Shown here piece by piece: positions 49,341 to 58,510 of a stretch of 64,000 bases of DNA. The stretch covers positions 248,001 through 312,000 of the forward strand of contig CAJIZG010000002.1 in NCBI GenBank assembly GCA_905181865.1, given 5' to 3'. How positions within the stretch are numbered: the first letter of the stretch is position 1; the number at the start of each line of letters is the position of its first letter. The position numbers and the translations under genes are program-made. The DNA is from Urechidicola croceus (GTDB lineage: Bacteria; Bacteroidota; Bacteroidia; Flavobacteriales; Flavobacteriaceae). Below the pieces are notes generated by a model. That model ran no database searches, was not told the origin of the DNA, and saw nothing but the letters and a program-made list of their open reading frames with translations.

Positions 49341-51719
49341 ATGCAATACACTATTCCTTTAGTATCCTTTTTAATAGGGTTACTTTTTACAAATAGTTTG
49401 TTTGCTCAAGAATTGAGTATTGAGATTACTGGGAAGGTAATTGTTGCTGGTACTGAGGAGCCGATTCCGTTTGCGACAGTTATTGTAAAGGATACAGAAT
49501 CGAATGATCAAATAGCCGGAACTACAACGGATCTAGAAGGAATATTCACAGTTGTTTCAAATACATCAAACGTTTATTTGGAAGTTGCTTTTATAGGGTA
49601 TATTACCTTGGTAAAAAAGGATTTGGTTGTTAAAAATGGAGAAGTTAATGTAGGTATGATTTCTTTAGAAGAAGATAGTCAGACACTAGATGAGGTGCAA
49701 ATACGCGGTGAAAAATCGACGACTGAATTTAAATTAGATAAACGTGTTTTTAACGTTGGAAGAGATTTGAGTTCTACAGGAATGGGTGCGTTGGAATTGT
49801 TAAACAATGTACCGTCTGTAAATGTTAGTATTGAAGGGCAAGTGAGTTTGAGAGGTAGTACAGGTGTGCAAATATTAATTAATGGGAAGCCATCTATTAT
49901 GTCTGATGATCCTAGTAGTTCTTTAGGGACGATTACTGCGGAAATGGTTGAGAAAGTTGAGGTAATTACAAATCCATCTGCTAAGTATGATGCGGAAGGA
50001 ACTTCTGGAATTATAAATATTGTATTAAAGAAAGACGAAAAGAAAGGCTTGAACGGGTCGGTTTCATTAAACGCAGGAACGCAAAATAATTATAGCACGG
50101 GAGTTAGTTTAAATAAAAGGTCAGAGAAGTTCAATTTGTTCACGCAACTTGGAGTAGGACGAAAATCTAGACCTACAGAAAGCACAAACAGTAATCGAGA
50201 TTTAGCGAAGAATACAACAGTGAATAGTTTTGGGACTGAAGACCGTGATGAAATTTATTATAATATTATTTTAGGAACAGACTACCATATCAATGAGTTA
50301 AACGTTTTAACATTGTCTGGGAATTTCGCCTATGAAATAGAAGATCAGCCGTCTTATACTGAATTCAGTTACCTTAACGAAACAAATACTATAATTTCAG
50401 AATGGTATAGGAGCGAGACTACGGATGCTACAAACCCAAAGTATCAATATGAATTACAGTACAAGAAAGATTTTGAAGACCATAAAGACCACCAACTACT
50501 TTTTAGTACGTTAGGAACTTTTTTCGGGAAAGATCAGTCTTCAGAATTTGAAGTCGCTCCAACTCTTGGGAGTATTCAATTTGATGATCAGCAGTCGGAA
50601 ACCGTATTTCAAGAAGCTAATTATACATTTAAATTAGATTATACGAAACCATTTTCTGAAAAAGTAACGATGGAAATAGGTTCTCAATACGTACATAATG
50701 ATGTGGGGAATGACTATGAAGTTAGGGATTTAGAAAGTGGAGAATGGATTGTAAACCCGAGTCTTACCAATAATTTTGAATATAATCAAAAGGTGCTAGG
50801 TGTATATGGAACAGGATCTTATACAGTAGGGAGTTGGGGAGTTAAATTAGGAGTACGCGTTGAAAATACTGATTTAACAACGTTTCTTGAAAATACAGGC
50901 GAAGAAAATGAGCAAAATTACACAGATCTTTTTCCGAGTGCGCATGTGTCTCATAAATTTAGTGAATCTGTTTCTTTACAAGGGGGTTATTCTAAACGAG
51001 TATTAAGACCAAGATTGTGGGATCTAAACCCTTTTTTTAATCAAAGAAATAATTTTAGTATTAGAGTAGGAAACCCAAATTTAAATCCTGAATATACAGA
51101 TTCCTATGAGTTAACGAGTATTTATATAATAGGAAAGGCATCTATTAATGCAGGAATTTATCATAGGTATACTCTTGATGTTATTGAGCGGGTTACCACT
51201 TTTTCTGAGAACGTAACGGTTACAATGCCAGAAAATTTTGGCACAAATAAAACAACAGGATTTGAATTGAATGCGAAGTATAGCCCGTTAAATTGGTTTT
51301 CCTTATTGGGTGATTATAACTTTAGTTATTTTAATAGGGAAGGAACGTTTGAAGGAAAAATATTTGATTTTACAGGTGAACTTTGGACAACTAGAATGAC
51401 GGGTAAATTCAAACTGCCAAAATCATTTGAAGTAGAATTAACTGGTAATTTTGCCTCAGCGTATCAGACGGTTCAAGCAGAAATATCTCAAAATTTATAT
51501 GCCGACTTCGGAATTAGAAAAAAGATTGCCAAAGGTAAGTTGGTCGCTAGTTTAAGTGTGCGAGATTTGTTTAATTCAAGAGTGCGAGAAAGCGTAATCC
51601 AAGGGTCAGATTATTATATTTATAACAAATATAGAAGGGCTCGATTTATAACTTTCGGTTTGAGCTATGGCTTCGGAAAAGGGGAGGCTATGGCCTATGG
51701 TGGAGCGCGTAGAAGATAG
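49341..51719 (+). CDS. TonB-dependent receptor-like outer-membrane beta-barrel protein
   Basis: Protein of 792 aa: signal peptide (ending LFAQE), CarboxypepD_reg-like domain at about 28-115 (GKVIVAGTEEPIPFATVIVK), plug at about 120-230 (ALELLNNVPSVNVSIEGQVS, GSTGVQILINGKPSIM, EVITNPSAKYDAEGTSGIIN) and a barrel ending FITFGLSYGFGKGEA. It belongs to the family of receptors often paired with LytTR systems. It is divergent from the two-component genes with about 200 bases between. The substrate is unknown. Confidence 0.9.
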   Translation: MQYTIPLVSFLIGLLFTNSLFAQELSIEITGKVIVAGTEEPIPFATVIVKDTESNDQIAGTTTDLEGIFTVVSNTSNVYLEVAFIGYITLVKKDLVVKNGEVNVGMISLEEDSQTLDEVQIRGEKSTTEFKLDKRVFNVGRDLSSTGMGALELLNNVPSVNVSIEGQVSLRGSTGVQILINGKPSIMSDDPSSSLGTITAEMVEKVEVITNPSAKYDAEGTSGIINIVLKKDEKKGLNGSVSLNAGTQNNYSTGVSLNKRSEKFNLFTQLGVGRKSRPTESTNSNRDLAKNTTVNSFGTEDRDEIYYNIILGTDYHINELNVLTLSGNFAYEIEDQPSYTEFSYLNETNTIISEWYRSETTDATNPKYQYELQYKKDFEDHKDHQLLFSTLGTFFGKDQSSEFEVAPTLGSIQFDDQQSETVFQEANYTFKLDYTKPFSEKVTMEIGSQYVHNDVGNDYEVRDLESGEWIVNPSLTNNFEYNQKVLGVYGTGSYTVGSWGVKLGVRVENTDLTTFLENTGEENEQNYTDLFPSAHVSHKFSESVSLQGGYSKRVLRPRLWDLNPFFNQRNNFSIRVGNPNLNPEYTDSYELTSIYIIGKASINAGIYHRYTLDVIERVTTFSENVTVTMPENFGTNKTTGFELNAKYSPLNWFSLLGDYNFSYFNREGTFEGKIFDFTGELWTTRMTGKFKLPKSFEVELTGNFASAYQTVQAEISQNLYADFGIRKKIAKGKLVASLSVRDLFNSRVRESVIQGSDYYIYNKYRRARFITFGLSYGFGKGEAMAYGGARRR

Positions 51720-51805
51720 GGGTGTAAAACCAAACCTCACAAGTACGATTATATGCCAATATGTTAATTATACGCCTGCTGAGCGGAGACAAAGGGAGCC
51801 ATTAT

Positions 51806-52687
51806 TTAGTCTTTGTAGCCAAATCTTTTTAACTGATTCTTATTATTTCTCCAGTCTTTGTTAACTTTTACATACAATTCTAAGTGAATTTTTTTCTGAA
51901 AGAATTTTTGTAGATCTTTTCTGGCTTCAGTTCCTACTCGTTTTAAAGCAGCACCTTTATGTCCGATGATAATTCCTTTCTGAGTATTTCGTTCTACCAT
52001 AATTACAGAACGAATTTTGATAATTTTTTCATCTTCAAAAAACTCTTCTGTTTCAATTTCAACAGCATACGGGATTTCCTTTTTATAATGCATCAGAATT
52101 TTTTCACGGATTGCTTCGTTTACAAAAAAACGTTCAGGTTTATCCGTTAACTGATCCTTTGGATAAAAAGCAGGGGACTCAGGTAATTTTTCTAGTATAG
52201 TATTGAAAACGCCTTCTATATTGAACTTCTCTAAAGCAGAAATTAAAAAGACTTCCGCATTCGGAACTTTTTCTTGCCAATAGGCTAGTTTTTCTTCTAC
52301 AGCAGCCTGATCAGCCGTATCAATTTTATTAATTAAAAGTAACACTGGAATTTTAGCATTGGTTATTTTCTTAAAAAATTGTTCATCTTTCAATTCTTTC
52401 TCACCCATTTCAACCATGTAAATAAGTACATCGGCATCATCAAAAGCTGCTTTCACAAAATCCATCATAGAGGTTTGTAACTCATATGCGGGTTTAATAA
52501 TTCCAGGGGTATCTGAAAAGAGGATTTGGAAGTCATCTCCATTCACAATACCTAAAATACGATGTCTTGTGGTCTGTGCTTTGGAAGTGATGATAGATAA
52601 TCTTTCACCAACTAATGCATTCATTAATGTTGATTTTCCAACATTTGGATTTCCAATAATATTAACAAATCCTGCTTTGTGTTTCAT
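51806..52687 (-). CDS. era: GTPase Era
   Basis: GTPase of about 293 aa that binds 16S rRNA and helps 30S maturation. G motifs: [24 protein letters not shown]. The C-terminal KH domain begins IREKILMHYKKEIPYAVEIE and has the GxxG loop in IIGHKGAALKRVG. I choose ATG 52687 (MKHKAGFVNIIGNPN), because the -7 TACCTTTG at 52706-52713 lies upstream and inside the longer frame. Confidence 0.96.
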   Translation of the reverse strand: MKHKAGFVNIIGNPNVGKSTLMNALVGERLSIITSKAQTTRHRILGIVNGDDFQILFSDTPGIIKPAYELQTSMMDFVKAAFDDADVLIYMVEMGEKELKDEQFFKKITNAKIPVLLLINKIDTADQAAVEEKLAYWQEKVPNAEVFLISALEKFNIEGVFNTILEKLPESPAFYPKDQLTDKPERFFVNEAIREKILMHYKKEIPYAVEIETEEFFEDEKIIKIRSVIMVERNTQKGIIIGHKGAALKRVGTEARKDLQKFFQKKIHLELYVKVNKDWRNNKNQLKRFGYKD

Positions 52688-52705
52688 TCTCAATTGTTTG
52701 AACTG

Positions 52706-52713
52706 CAAAGGTA
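52706..52713 (-). promoter_or_regulatory. -7 element of the era promoter
   Basis: Minus-strand TACCTTTG fits TAnnTTTG, 18 bases before the ATG at 52687; it decides the start. Confidence 0.55.
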
Positions 52714-52777
52714 CAGTTATAGAAAGCAATGGTCAACATTATGGGTGTAAAATACTTCGTTTTTTATTTATAAATGC

Positions 52778-52808
52778 TTTGTGTATTCAATAGTTCGTTG
52801 TATCTTTG
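52778..52808 (+). promoter_or_regulatory. Canonical promoter of the truncated initiator tRNA
   Basis: -33 TTTG (52778-52781), exactly 19 bases, -7 TATCTTTG (52801-52808). The tRNA begins at 52819. Confidence 0.75.
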
Positions 52809-52818
52809 CAGTCCAAAT

Positions 52819-52857
52819 CGCGGGATAGAGCAGCAGGTAGCTCGTCGGGCTCATAAC
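52819..52857 (+). tRNA. Initiator tRNA-Met (CAT), 5' half only
   Basis: CGCGGGATAGAGCAG starts a Bacteroidota initiator tRNA: acceptor strand CGCGGGA, D-arm GAGCAGCAGGTAGCTC, anticodon stem TCGGG and loop CTCATAA with the CAT anticodon. The expected CCCGA and T-arm do not follow; sequence diverges just after CTCATAAC at 52857. A normal promoter drives it, yet it cannot fold into a tRNA. The break is inside the anticodon loop, a known crossover place for tyrosine recombinases, and a recombinase gene follows. Confidence 0.75.
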
Positions 52858-52969
52858 ACTCCTTACCACCTAAATTCACATATTTTTATCGGTTCATTTT
52901 CAAGTAGTTACAAATATATAACCTTATTTGTGTTATACGTGCTACACTCTTGTGTTAGATAAAATACGA

Positions 52970-54206
52970 CTATCCAAAGACTTTAATCTTCATTAGTTTC
53001 TCTTCTTCTACGTTTAATAAAAGTGGATTGATGTAGTGGTTTTCTAATACCTTCATTGAAGTGTGAGATGACAATAATCTGGTGTCACTTCCCATGGTAT
53101 GAAATACCCAAGTAAGGTATGTTTTTCTCAGGTGTTTTAGAGTAAATGGAGTTTCAATACCTGCTGCTTTTCTAAAATGGGTGAACGATCGAGAAACTTT
53201 CTCCATGATGGTGTTAATTGTATATGTATTCTCAGGATCGATGAGTTTGACATTTTTACCTTTCATTTGATCATATCCCATTTCTTTTAAAAGTGTCATC
53301 AGATCCTCGTTAATAGGGGAGTACTTCTTTGGAGTATTTTTATTTCCTAATCGTTCAACCTTCAGGTTTCTAAATTGAAAGAACTAGCACTCCGTTATTA
53401 CCTTGGATAATATCACTCCATTTTAGACTCAGTACTTCCTCTCTTCTTCCTCCGATAAATAAAAAGAGTTTAAATGCATTAACCATCCAAGTTTCATACA
53501 CGTAATCTCTTCTTCCATTGGTTCTTGTGTGTTGAAACGATGACTTTGATTCTACCGCTGCTATAATTTTCTCAAACTCATCTTTGGTTAAAATCAAATT
53601 ATCACCTGTAAGCACTTGTTTTCGAATACAATTTTTAAAAGGATTCTTGATGTCTAACTCTTCGATTTCGATCAAGAACTTATAGAAAGAAGTTATACTC
53701 GTTAAAACCTTGTTGAAGGTTTTGGGGTGAGGGTATTTAATCTCCAATTGTCTGTAGAAAATAGAAACATCATTATTTCTGACATCCCCCGGTTTCATCT
53801 TCCTAAGATTGTGGTTGTTTTTCAAAGATTTAGCAAAAAGCGTACAATACTTAATTAACTCCTTACGATGTTTATCTGAAACCTCTTTTTTTAAATGAGC
53901 ATATTGTGTTTCTCCCTTTAGATATTGGTCAAAATAAACAAGTGCTTCAGCAATATTCATTTTCATTCGATCAGGAACCGTTTCCTCCACACCATTTTCT
54001 ATTCTCCTTCTAAATTCAATCCCCTCAATTACAGCATCAGCGTATACTTTTGATTTTAGGAGTTTACTTCGGTGTTTACCAGTAACTCGATCAATAAAAC
54101 ACATCCGGAACACCTGGTGGTCGATGTGACGACAACTCTTGTTATTTTGTCTACATTTTTTACAGTAGATTTTGATTCCCGAATGTGAATTATTAGGTAA
54201 TTTCAT
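52970..54206 (-). pseudogene. Tyrosine recombinase (integrase) split by a frameshift
   Basis: About 411 codons in total. N-terminal part 53370-54206 carries a Cys-rich start (CKKCRQNNKSC), a core-binding region and the first catalytic Arg (FIGGRREEVLSLKW). It stops at LVLSI. Shifting one base gives FRNLKVERLGNKNTPKKYSP, then HLRKTYLTW (His, Arg), LSSHTSMKVLENHYI (second His region and catalytic Tyr), to 52970. So all catalytic residues survive around a single frameshift near 53375. It may be inactive or a sequencing error. It ends about 110 bases from the tRNA break, as expected for an integrase gene beside its att site. Confidence 0.8.
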
Positions 54207-54577
54207 TATTTATAAAGTTCCTGAAAGATGGATTCATGCTCCTTATTAGAGCTAATGTCCAGATTAAATTGGTAAGGCACAAATCCAGTATCGAATTCCA
54301 AACAATCATGGTAAAGAAGTTGATATAGTTCTTTCTGATCACCATAGATTGATTCTAAACGTGGTTGCCATGAATTTGGATATCTTTTCACTAAATCTTC
54401 AGCAAAAGGTCTCCAGGCCTCTTGTTCAACCTGTAAACGAAAAACATATTCCCTACCGTCTTTGTGGATGGGGATGTGATGATCTCTCAGCCACTTTTTG
54501 ATGGAACGATTGTCCTTTCTATTTATGTATTGACCAACTTGATTTAGGTTTATGCGATTAGCAGAGATCATTTTCAT
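54206..54577 (-). CDS. Helix-turn-helix protein, possible excisionase or element regulator
   Basis: About 123 aa from ATG 54577 (MKMISANRINLNQVGQYINR). The N-terminal part, NQVGQYINRKDNRSIKKWLR, has the spacing of a DNA-binding helix-turn-helix of the MerR/excisionase type; the rest is helical with aromatic residues. The start region overlaps the end of the methyltransferase gene, and its last base is shared with the recombinase start, so the three are coupled. A role with the recombinase is inferred. Confidence 0.6.
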   Translation of the reverse strand: MKMISANRINLNQVGQYINRKDNRSIKKWLRDHHIPIHKDGREYVFRLQVEQEAWRPFAEDLVKRYPNSWQPRLESIYGDQKELYQLLYHDCLEFDTGFVPYQFNLDISSNKEHESIFQELYK

Positions 54578-55340
54578 CTTCTTTTTCTTTTCTTTTTTCT
54601 TCCACTCTTTCAACGGCAATGTTATAATGTTCAGTTGTTATTTCACTTCCAATAAAATCACAATAATTTTCGATACAGCTTAGTTGAGTTGTTCCTATAC
54701 CTGTAAAAGGATCATAGATCAAACTACCTTCGGGGAAGTAAATATTGATCAATTGATTGCATAAATCTTGTGAATACGACGCTTTTAGTTGGCATTTATA
54801 TCCATCATTATTTTTTGCTTCAATAAAATTCACATAGTTTTTATAAAATTTTTGACCAGTTTTTTCATTAATCTTACTTACTTCTTTATTTGTTTTAAAC
54901 GTATGTAATCTATCTTTTTTGACAAAAATGTAAATAAGTTCAGTCACCCTGCTCAATTTTGTTGATGAAGTTTGAAAAGGTATAGCGTGTGGTTTTTTCC
55001 AGCAAATAATGTCCGCAATGGTTAAATCCAACTCTTCATGTATTTTGGAAACTAATAACGTTGGAAGTATTGGGTTTTCTTTGGAATACGAAATATTGTA
55101 GCAAATCACGCCATCATCTTTGATGATCCTTGAGAATTCTTTGAATTCATTAGTTCTAACCTCCAGGTAGTTATTTTGACTTAGTCCGTCTAATTCTGAA
55201 TATCCATTGTTGTAGTAACAGTCGCTTCTCTTAATATTGATATTGTATGGAGGAGAAGTGATTATTCCGTCAATATATTTATCCTCTATCTTAGTAAATG
55301 TTTCTTTACAATTTTCGTTATATATTATATTTTTTTTCAT
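54558..55340 (-). CDS. Site-specific DNA methyltransferase (N4/N6 type, beta order)
   Basis: Protein of 260 aa. Motif IV TSPPYN is at residues 28-33 and the AdoMet-binding motif DPFTGIGTTQLS starts at about 210, so the order is that of the beta class. No restriction endonuclease is next to it, so it could protect or mark the element. It starts 5 bases after the polymerase-like gene ends and overlaps the HTH gene. The Lys/Glu-rich tail (EEKRKEKEDENDLC) is unusual. Confidence 0.88.
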   Translation of the reverse strand: MKKNIIYNENCKETFTKIEDKYIDGIITSPPYNINIKRSDCYYNNGYSELDGLSQNNYLEVRTNEFKEFSRIIKDDGVICYNISYSKENPILPTLLVSKIHEELDLTIADIICWKKPHAIPFQTSSTKLSRVTELIYIFVKKDRLHTFKTNKEVSKINEKTGQKFYKNYVNFIEAKNNDGYKCQLKASYSQDLCNQLINIYFPEGSLIYDPFTGIGTTQLSCIENYCDFIGSEITTEHYNIAVERVEEKRKEKEDENDLC

Positions 55341-55345
55341 AATTT

Positions 55346-56935
55346 TTAATATTTATTTAAAACTTCATTTATAATTATCTTATCATTTTTTTTATAATTA
55401 ATTGACTCTACTATTTTTGCTGCTGCTTCATCCAATAATGGAAAAGGATCCTCCAATTCTTTGAACTTGATTCCAGGAGTTAATCCCGTTTGTTTAATTA
55501 TTGAATCCGTTATTAGATATTGTACCTCATACCTCTTTTCTTTTTGACATAAAACACTATCGTGAATGGTGATATAGGGGATATTATTTTTACTCAATTC
55601 CAGACAACCATGTCTCAAAAATAAATAGGACTCACATCGTTGAATGAGATAAGAAAATGGACTTTTTAAGTGATTTATATTGGACATGAATTGTATCAAC
55701 CTACTTACCTCTTTAAATTGTCGCTCGAGGTGTTTTATGAGTTCTACATTGACTCTCCTATTTTTGTCTGAAAAATTAATGTAGAGTTGAAATTGATCTT
55801 TTACCTTCTCACGGGTCATCCCAATATCATCACCAATGGTTTTATAGATGTCCTCTTTAAAGTCCAATGACCGATATTTTTGGATTCCTCTCCTTCTCCA
55901 AAACCTGCCACACATATATGATATGAATGTATCCAGTAATGGATATTTTATATTATATAATACATTACCTTGATATGTTATATATGATATATAGTTATCA
56001 TTAATAACATTAGACTCTATAACCATATATCCAGCAAAAATTTTTAAAAAATATTGGTATTCCATAGAATCACATGAGTACTTAAATGACTTGTAATATT
56101 GGGGGAAAATTGAATAGAGATTATATCCACTTTTGGTCTCAGTGAAAAATTTTTCTGTGAGAATGGTGGCAAGTGTAAATGGATGTGAGGTAGTTATATC
56201 TACTTCAACCATTGATTCTCCGTTTGTTTTTAGAAAATATCGTAATTCCCTCTTTATAGAAGTGAATACCGAATTGACTCTGTGGTTGCTTTTAGATACA
56301 GAATAATTAAATTCCTCTTTTTCGATGTTCTCAATTACTTTATGTGATATTTTGAAGTATTTCTTTACCTGTGTTTTATTTTCCTTTACCGCCTTTGACA
56401 TCACCCTTTTTTCCAATTCTTTCAGATAAGTTTCAGCAGCTGCTGCATCTATGGTAATTTGAGATTGATCCATAGCCTCTTTGATATGAATATATCTGTC
56501 ATCAAAACATTTCATCTCTGATTCCCATTCATTTTTAAGTTTTTCTTTTCGAGTGTCATACTTTCCGTCGATTTCGACTTCAACAAAATCAGTTTGCTCG
56601 AGTACCCATTGATTAAGTTTATACCCAGTATGTTTAATTCCCGCGATAGATGTATTATCTGACAAAAGAATAGGACCATTTTCGTTTATATTTGAGCCCA
56701 TTAGAATCGTTTTCAACTCATTAAATCTATTACGTGTCATTATGTTTATATCTTTACTTGAAAGTGGTTTAAAGCCCCTCATGTAGTGATAATCCTTTGG
56801 ATTAAAAACAGGAGGAGTTAATAAAGACACGACATAATAAGCGGCATCACACATAGATTTCTTTCGTTGGGGTCTTCCCGTTAAGTATTGACTCAAATCC
56901 ACATTAATTATCGAACTTGGAATAGTTAATTTCAT
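55346..56935 (-). CDS. Polymerase-like protein with family A palm motifs, function unassigned
   Basis: Protein of 529 aa that I do not recognise as a named family. A patterned block reads HRVNSVFTSIKRELRYFL (219-235) then VEVDITTSHPFTLATIL (243-259), like the Arg-rich segment and motif A Asp (D246) of family A polymerases. TREKVKDQFQLYINFSDK (374-391) could be motif B. ESYLFLRHGCLELS then IPYITIHDSVLC puts HDS at 458-460, like motif C. N-terminal 200 residues are helical. It lies between two methyltransferase genes, 5 bases before the second. Best guess: a replicase or primase-like enzyme of the element. Motif reading is mine; no alignment was run. Confidence 0.55.
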   Translation of the reverse strand: MKLTIPSSIINVDLSQYLTGRPQRKKSMCDAAYYVVSLLTPPVFNPKDYHYMRGFKPLSSKDINIMTRNRFNELKTILMGSNINENGPILLSDNTSIAGIKHTGYKLNQWVLEQTDFVEVEIDGKYDTRKEKLKNEWESEMKCFDDRYIHIKEAMDQSQITIDAAAAETYLKELEKRVMSKAVKENKTQVKKYFKISHKVIENIEKEEFNYSVSKSNHRVNSVFTSIKRELRYFLKTNGESMVEVDITTSHPFTLATILTEKFFTETKSGYNLYSIFPQYYKSFKYSCDSMEYQYFLKIFAGYMVIESNVINDNYISYITYQGNVLYNIKYPLLDTFISYMCGRFWRRRGIQKYRSLDFKEDIYKTIGDDIGMTREKVKDQFQLYINFSDKNRRVNVELIKHLERQFKEVSRLIQFMSNINHLKSPFSYLIQRCESYLFLRHGCLELSKNNIPYITIHDSVLCQKEKRYEVQYLITDSIIKQTGLTPGIKFKELEDPFPLLDEAAAKIVESINYKKNDKIIINEVLNKY

Positions 56936-56945
56936 ATTAAGTTAA

Positions 56946-56968
56946 TTTATATATTTGACATAGTTTTT
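56946..56968. repeat. Copy 1 of a recurring element motif
   Basis: 23 bases, minus-strand core CTATGTCAAATATATAAA, overlapping the stop of the ParB-methyltransferase gene and lying 11 bases before the polymerase-like start at 56935. Confidence 0.7.
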
Positions 56969-58466
56969 AATCAAAAAAAATGTTTTCTTCGGCAACTTTA
57001 TTTTTAGAATTACTCTCTGTAATCATTTTAAATCTCTTTTCCATGAATTCTGTATTAACTGGATCTAAATCAAACATAACCGCTGATCTGCCGTTTTTAA
57101 GAGCTGCTGCACCAGTTGTTCCACTACCTCCGTACAAATCACAAACTTTCATCCCTGGTTTAGTAAAAAATAGAATAAAAAATAATGGTATTTGTTCATT
57201 TTGTGGCGCTTGATGTTTATAGTTAGGATCAATATCTTTAAATTCACTATTTTGAAAAACTGAAGTTTTAAAAAAGTCATTCACCAATTCATCATTTAGA
57301 ACATCAACCATTCTCTTATTTGGACTATCAACGTAAGTTTTATTAATCGTTTGTTTTAAAATTATTTGATCATCTAAATTTAGATTCCTGTATTCGTTCC
57401 AAATAAATTTCTTTTCATCTTTAGCGAAGATTAGAATAGACTCAGTTGAAGGTTGAAAACCCTTAAAATTTGACAGTGGAATTGGATTTGATTTTCCCCA
57501 TTTGACTTCCTGAATAAATTTCACACCACCAGATATCATTTTTAATGTAACTCGCTGTGGAATTGCTTGTGATTGATTATTAATTATAACATCGTCTAAG
57601 TTAATTACACAAACTCCTGTATCTTTTAATTTCCACTTTATAAAATGTAAAGTTTGATTAACCAACTCATCTATGTAATCATTTAAACCCAAGGCACCTA
57701 TTTGATCTTCTTTTGGAACATTTCGATAATTCTTAACCCCCAAATAATCAGGTGAGAAATACAATAGATCTATTGAATTGTCTTCAATTTTGGTGTATGC
57801 TTTTTTATTGTCCATATTGTATATCTCGTAGTCATTTGAAATAATAGGACACTTAAGTTGAGTATCTAACTCTTTGTTTAATTTACCTTCTTCTATAAGA
57901 CGTTTAACAATATTATCAGCTCTGGAAACTGACAAAGTACCAAGATCAATTTTATCTATTAATGACTCAGTTAATGGATTCGATGGGTCTTTATCAAAGT
58001 CGTCTATTGTGATGTATTTTCGGAGTTGTACTGAAGACAGATTTAAACCTAATATTTTTGATACCATGGTATAACGATCCTTTAAATCTTCCTGCGTTAA
58101 ACCATTTATTAATTCCCTCTTTTTACCTTGTGAATTTCCTAATTCATCCAAAACACACTTTATAGACGAAACTATTTCAACAGCAGTTCTTTCTTGAGTC
58201 GAATTTGATAAAATTGATTCTAACATTACGTTTTGTGGATCACTAACTACTACTGGAACTTGTTTAAATCCCAATGACTGCGCTGCCATCCAGCGTCTAT
58301 ACCCGTCCCATATTTGATATTCATCTTCGTTACGAACAACTTTTATTGGATCTTTAAAACCAAATTCTTCTAATGATGCTTCCATCGATGAATGGTCTAC
58401 GTTTAATTTCATGGCAATAATACTGTCATGGACACTTAATTTTAATGGGGAAATTTCTGTTTTCAT
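56967..58466 (-). CDS. ParB-like nuclease/N-terminal domain fused to a DNA methyltransferase
   Basis: Protein of 499 aa. Residues about 5-75 form a ParB/Srx-type domain (FKDPIKVVRNEDEYQIW then DGYRRWMAA at 54-62). A helical linker with HTH-like segments follows (about 90-200). The C-terminal methyltransferase has motif IV FSPDY at 237-241, where the usual second Pro is Asp, and the AdoMet motif CDLYGGSGTTGAAALKNGR at 442-460. Such fusions occur in phages and plasmids. The SPDY change could alter target chemistry. It begins 45 bases after the unknown 164-aa gene and is one of the core genes of the island operon. Confidence 0.85.
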   Translation of the reverse strand: MKTEISPLKLSVHDSIIAMKLNVDHSSMEASLEEFGFKDPIKVVRNEDEYQIWDGYRRWMAAQSLGFKQVPVVVSDPQNVMLESILSNSTQERTAVEIVSSIKCVLDELGNSQGKKRELINGLTQEDLKDRYTMVSKILGLNLSSVQLRKYITIDDFDKDPSNPLTESLIDKIDLGTLSVSRADNIVKRLIEEGKLNKELDTQLKCPIISNDYEIYNMDNKKAYTKIEDNSIDLLYFSPDYLGVKNYRNVPKEDQIGALGLNDYIDELVNQTLHFIKWKLKDTGVCVINLDDVIINNQSQAIPQRVTLKMISGGVKFIQEVKWGKSNPIPLSNFKGFQPSTESILIFAKDEKKFIWNEYRNLNLDDQIILKQTINKTYVDSPNKRMVDVLNDELVNDFFKTSVFQNSEFKDIDPNYKHQAPQNEQIPLFFILFFTKPGMKVCDLYGGSGTTGAAALKNGRSAVMFDLDPVNTEFMEKRFKMITESNSKNKVAEENIFFD

Positions 58467-58476
58467 AATAGGGTGT

Positions 58477-58499
58477 TTTATATATTTGACATAGTTTTT
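58477..58499. repeat. Copy 2 of the recurring element motif
   Basis: Identical 23 bases to copy 1, 11 bases before the ATG of the ParB-methyltransferase gene (58466). Confidence 0.7.
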
Positions 58500-58510
58500 G
58501 AATAAAAAAA

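Noticed and set aside
52857-52950. Element-supplied 3' half that could restore the initiator tRNA
   Set aside because: The sequence after CTCATAAC lacks the CCCGA strand and a T-arm, so it cannot complete the fold.
54558-55340. Complete restriction-modification system around the methyltransferase
   Set aside because: No neighbour shows endonuclease motifs. The flanking genes are polymerase-like and HTH proteins.
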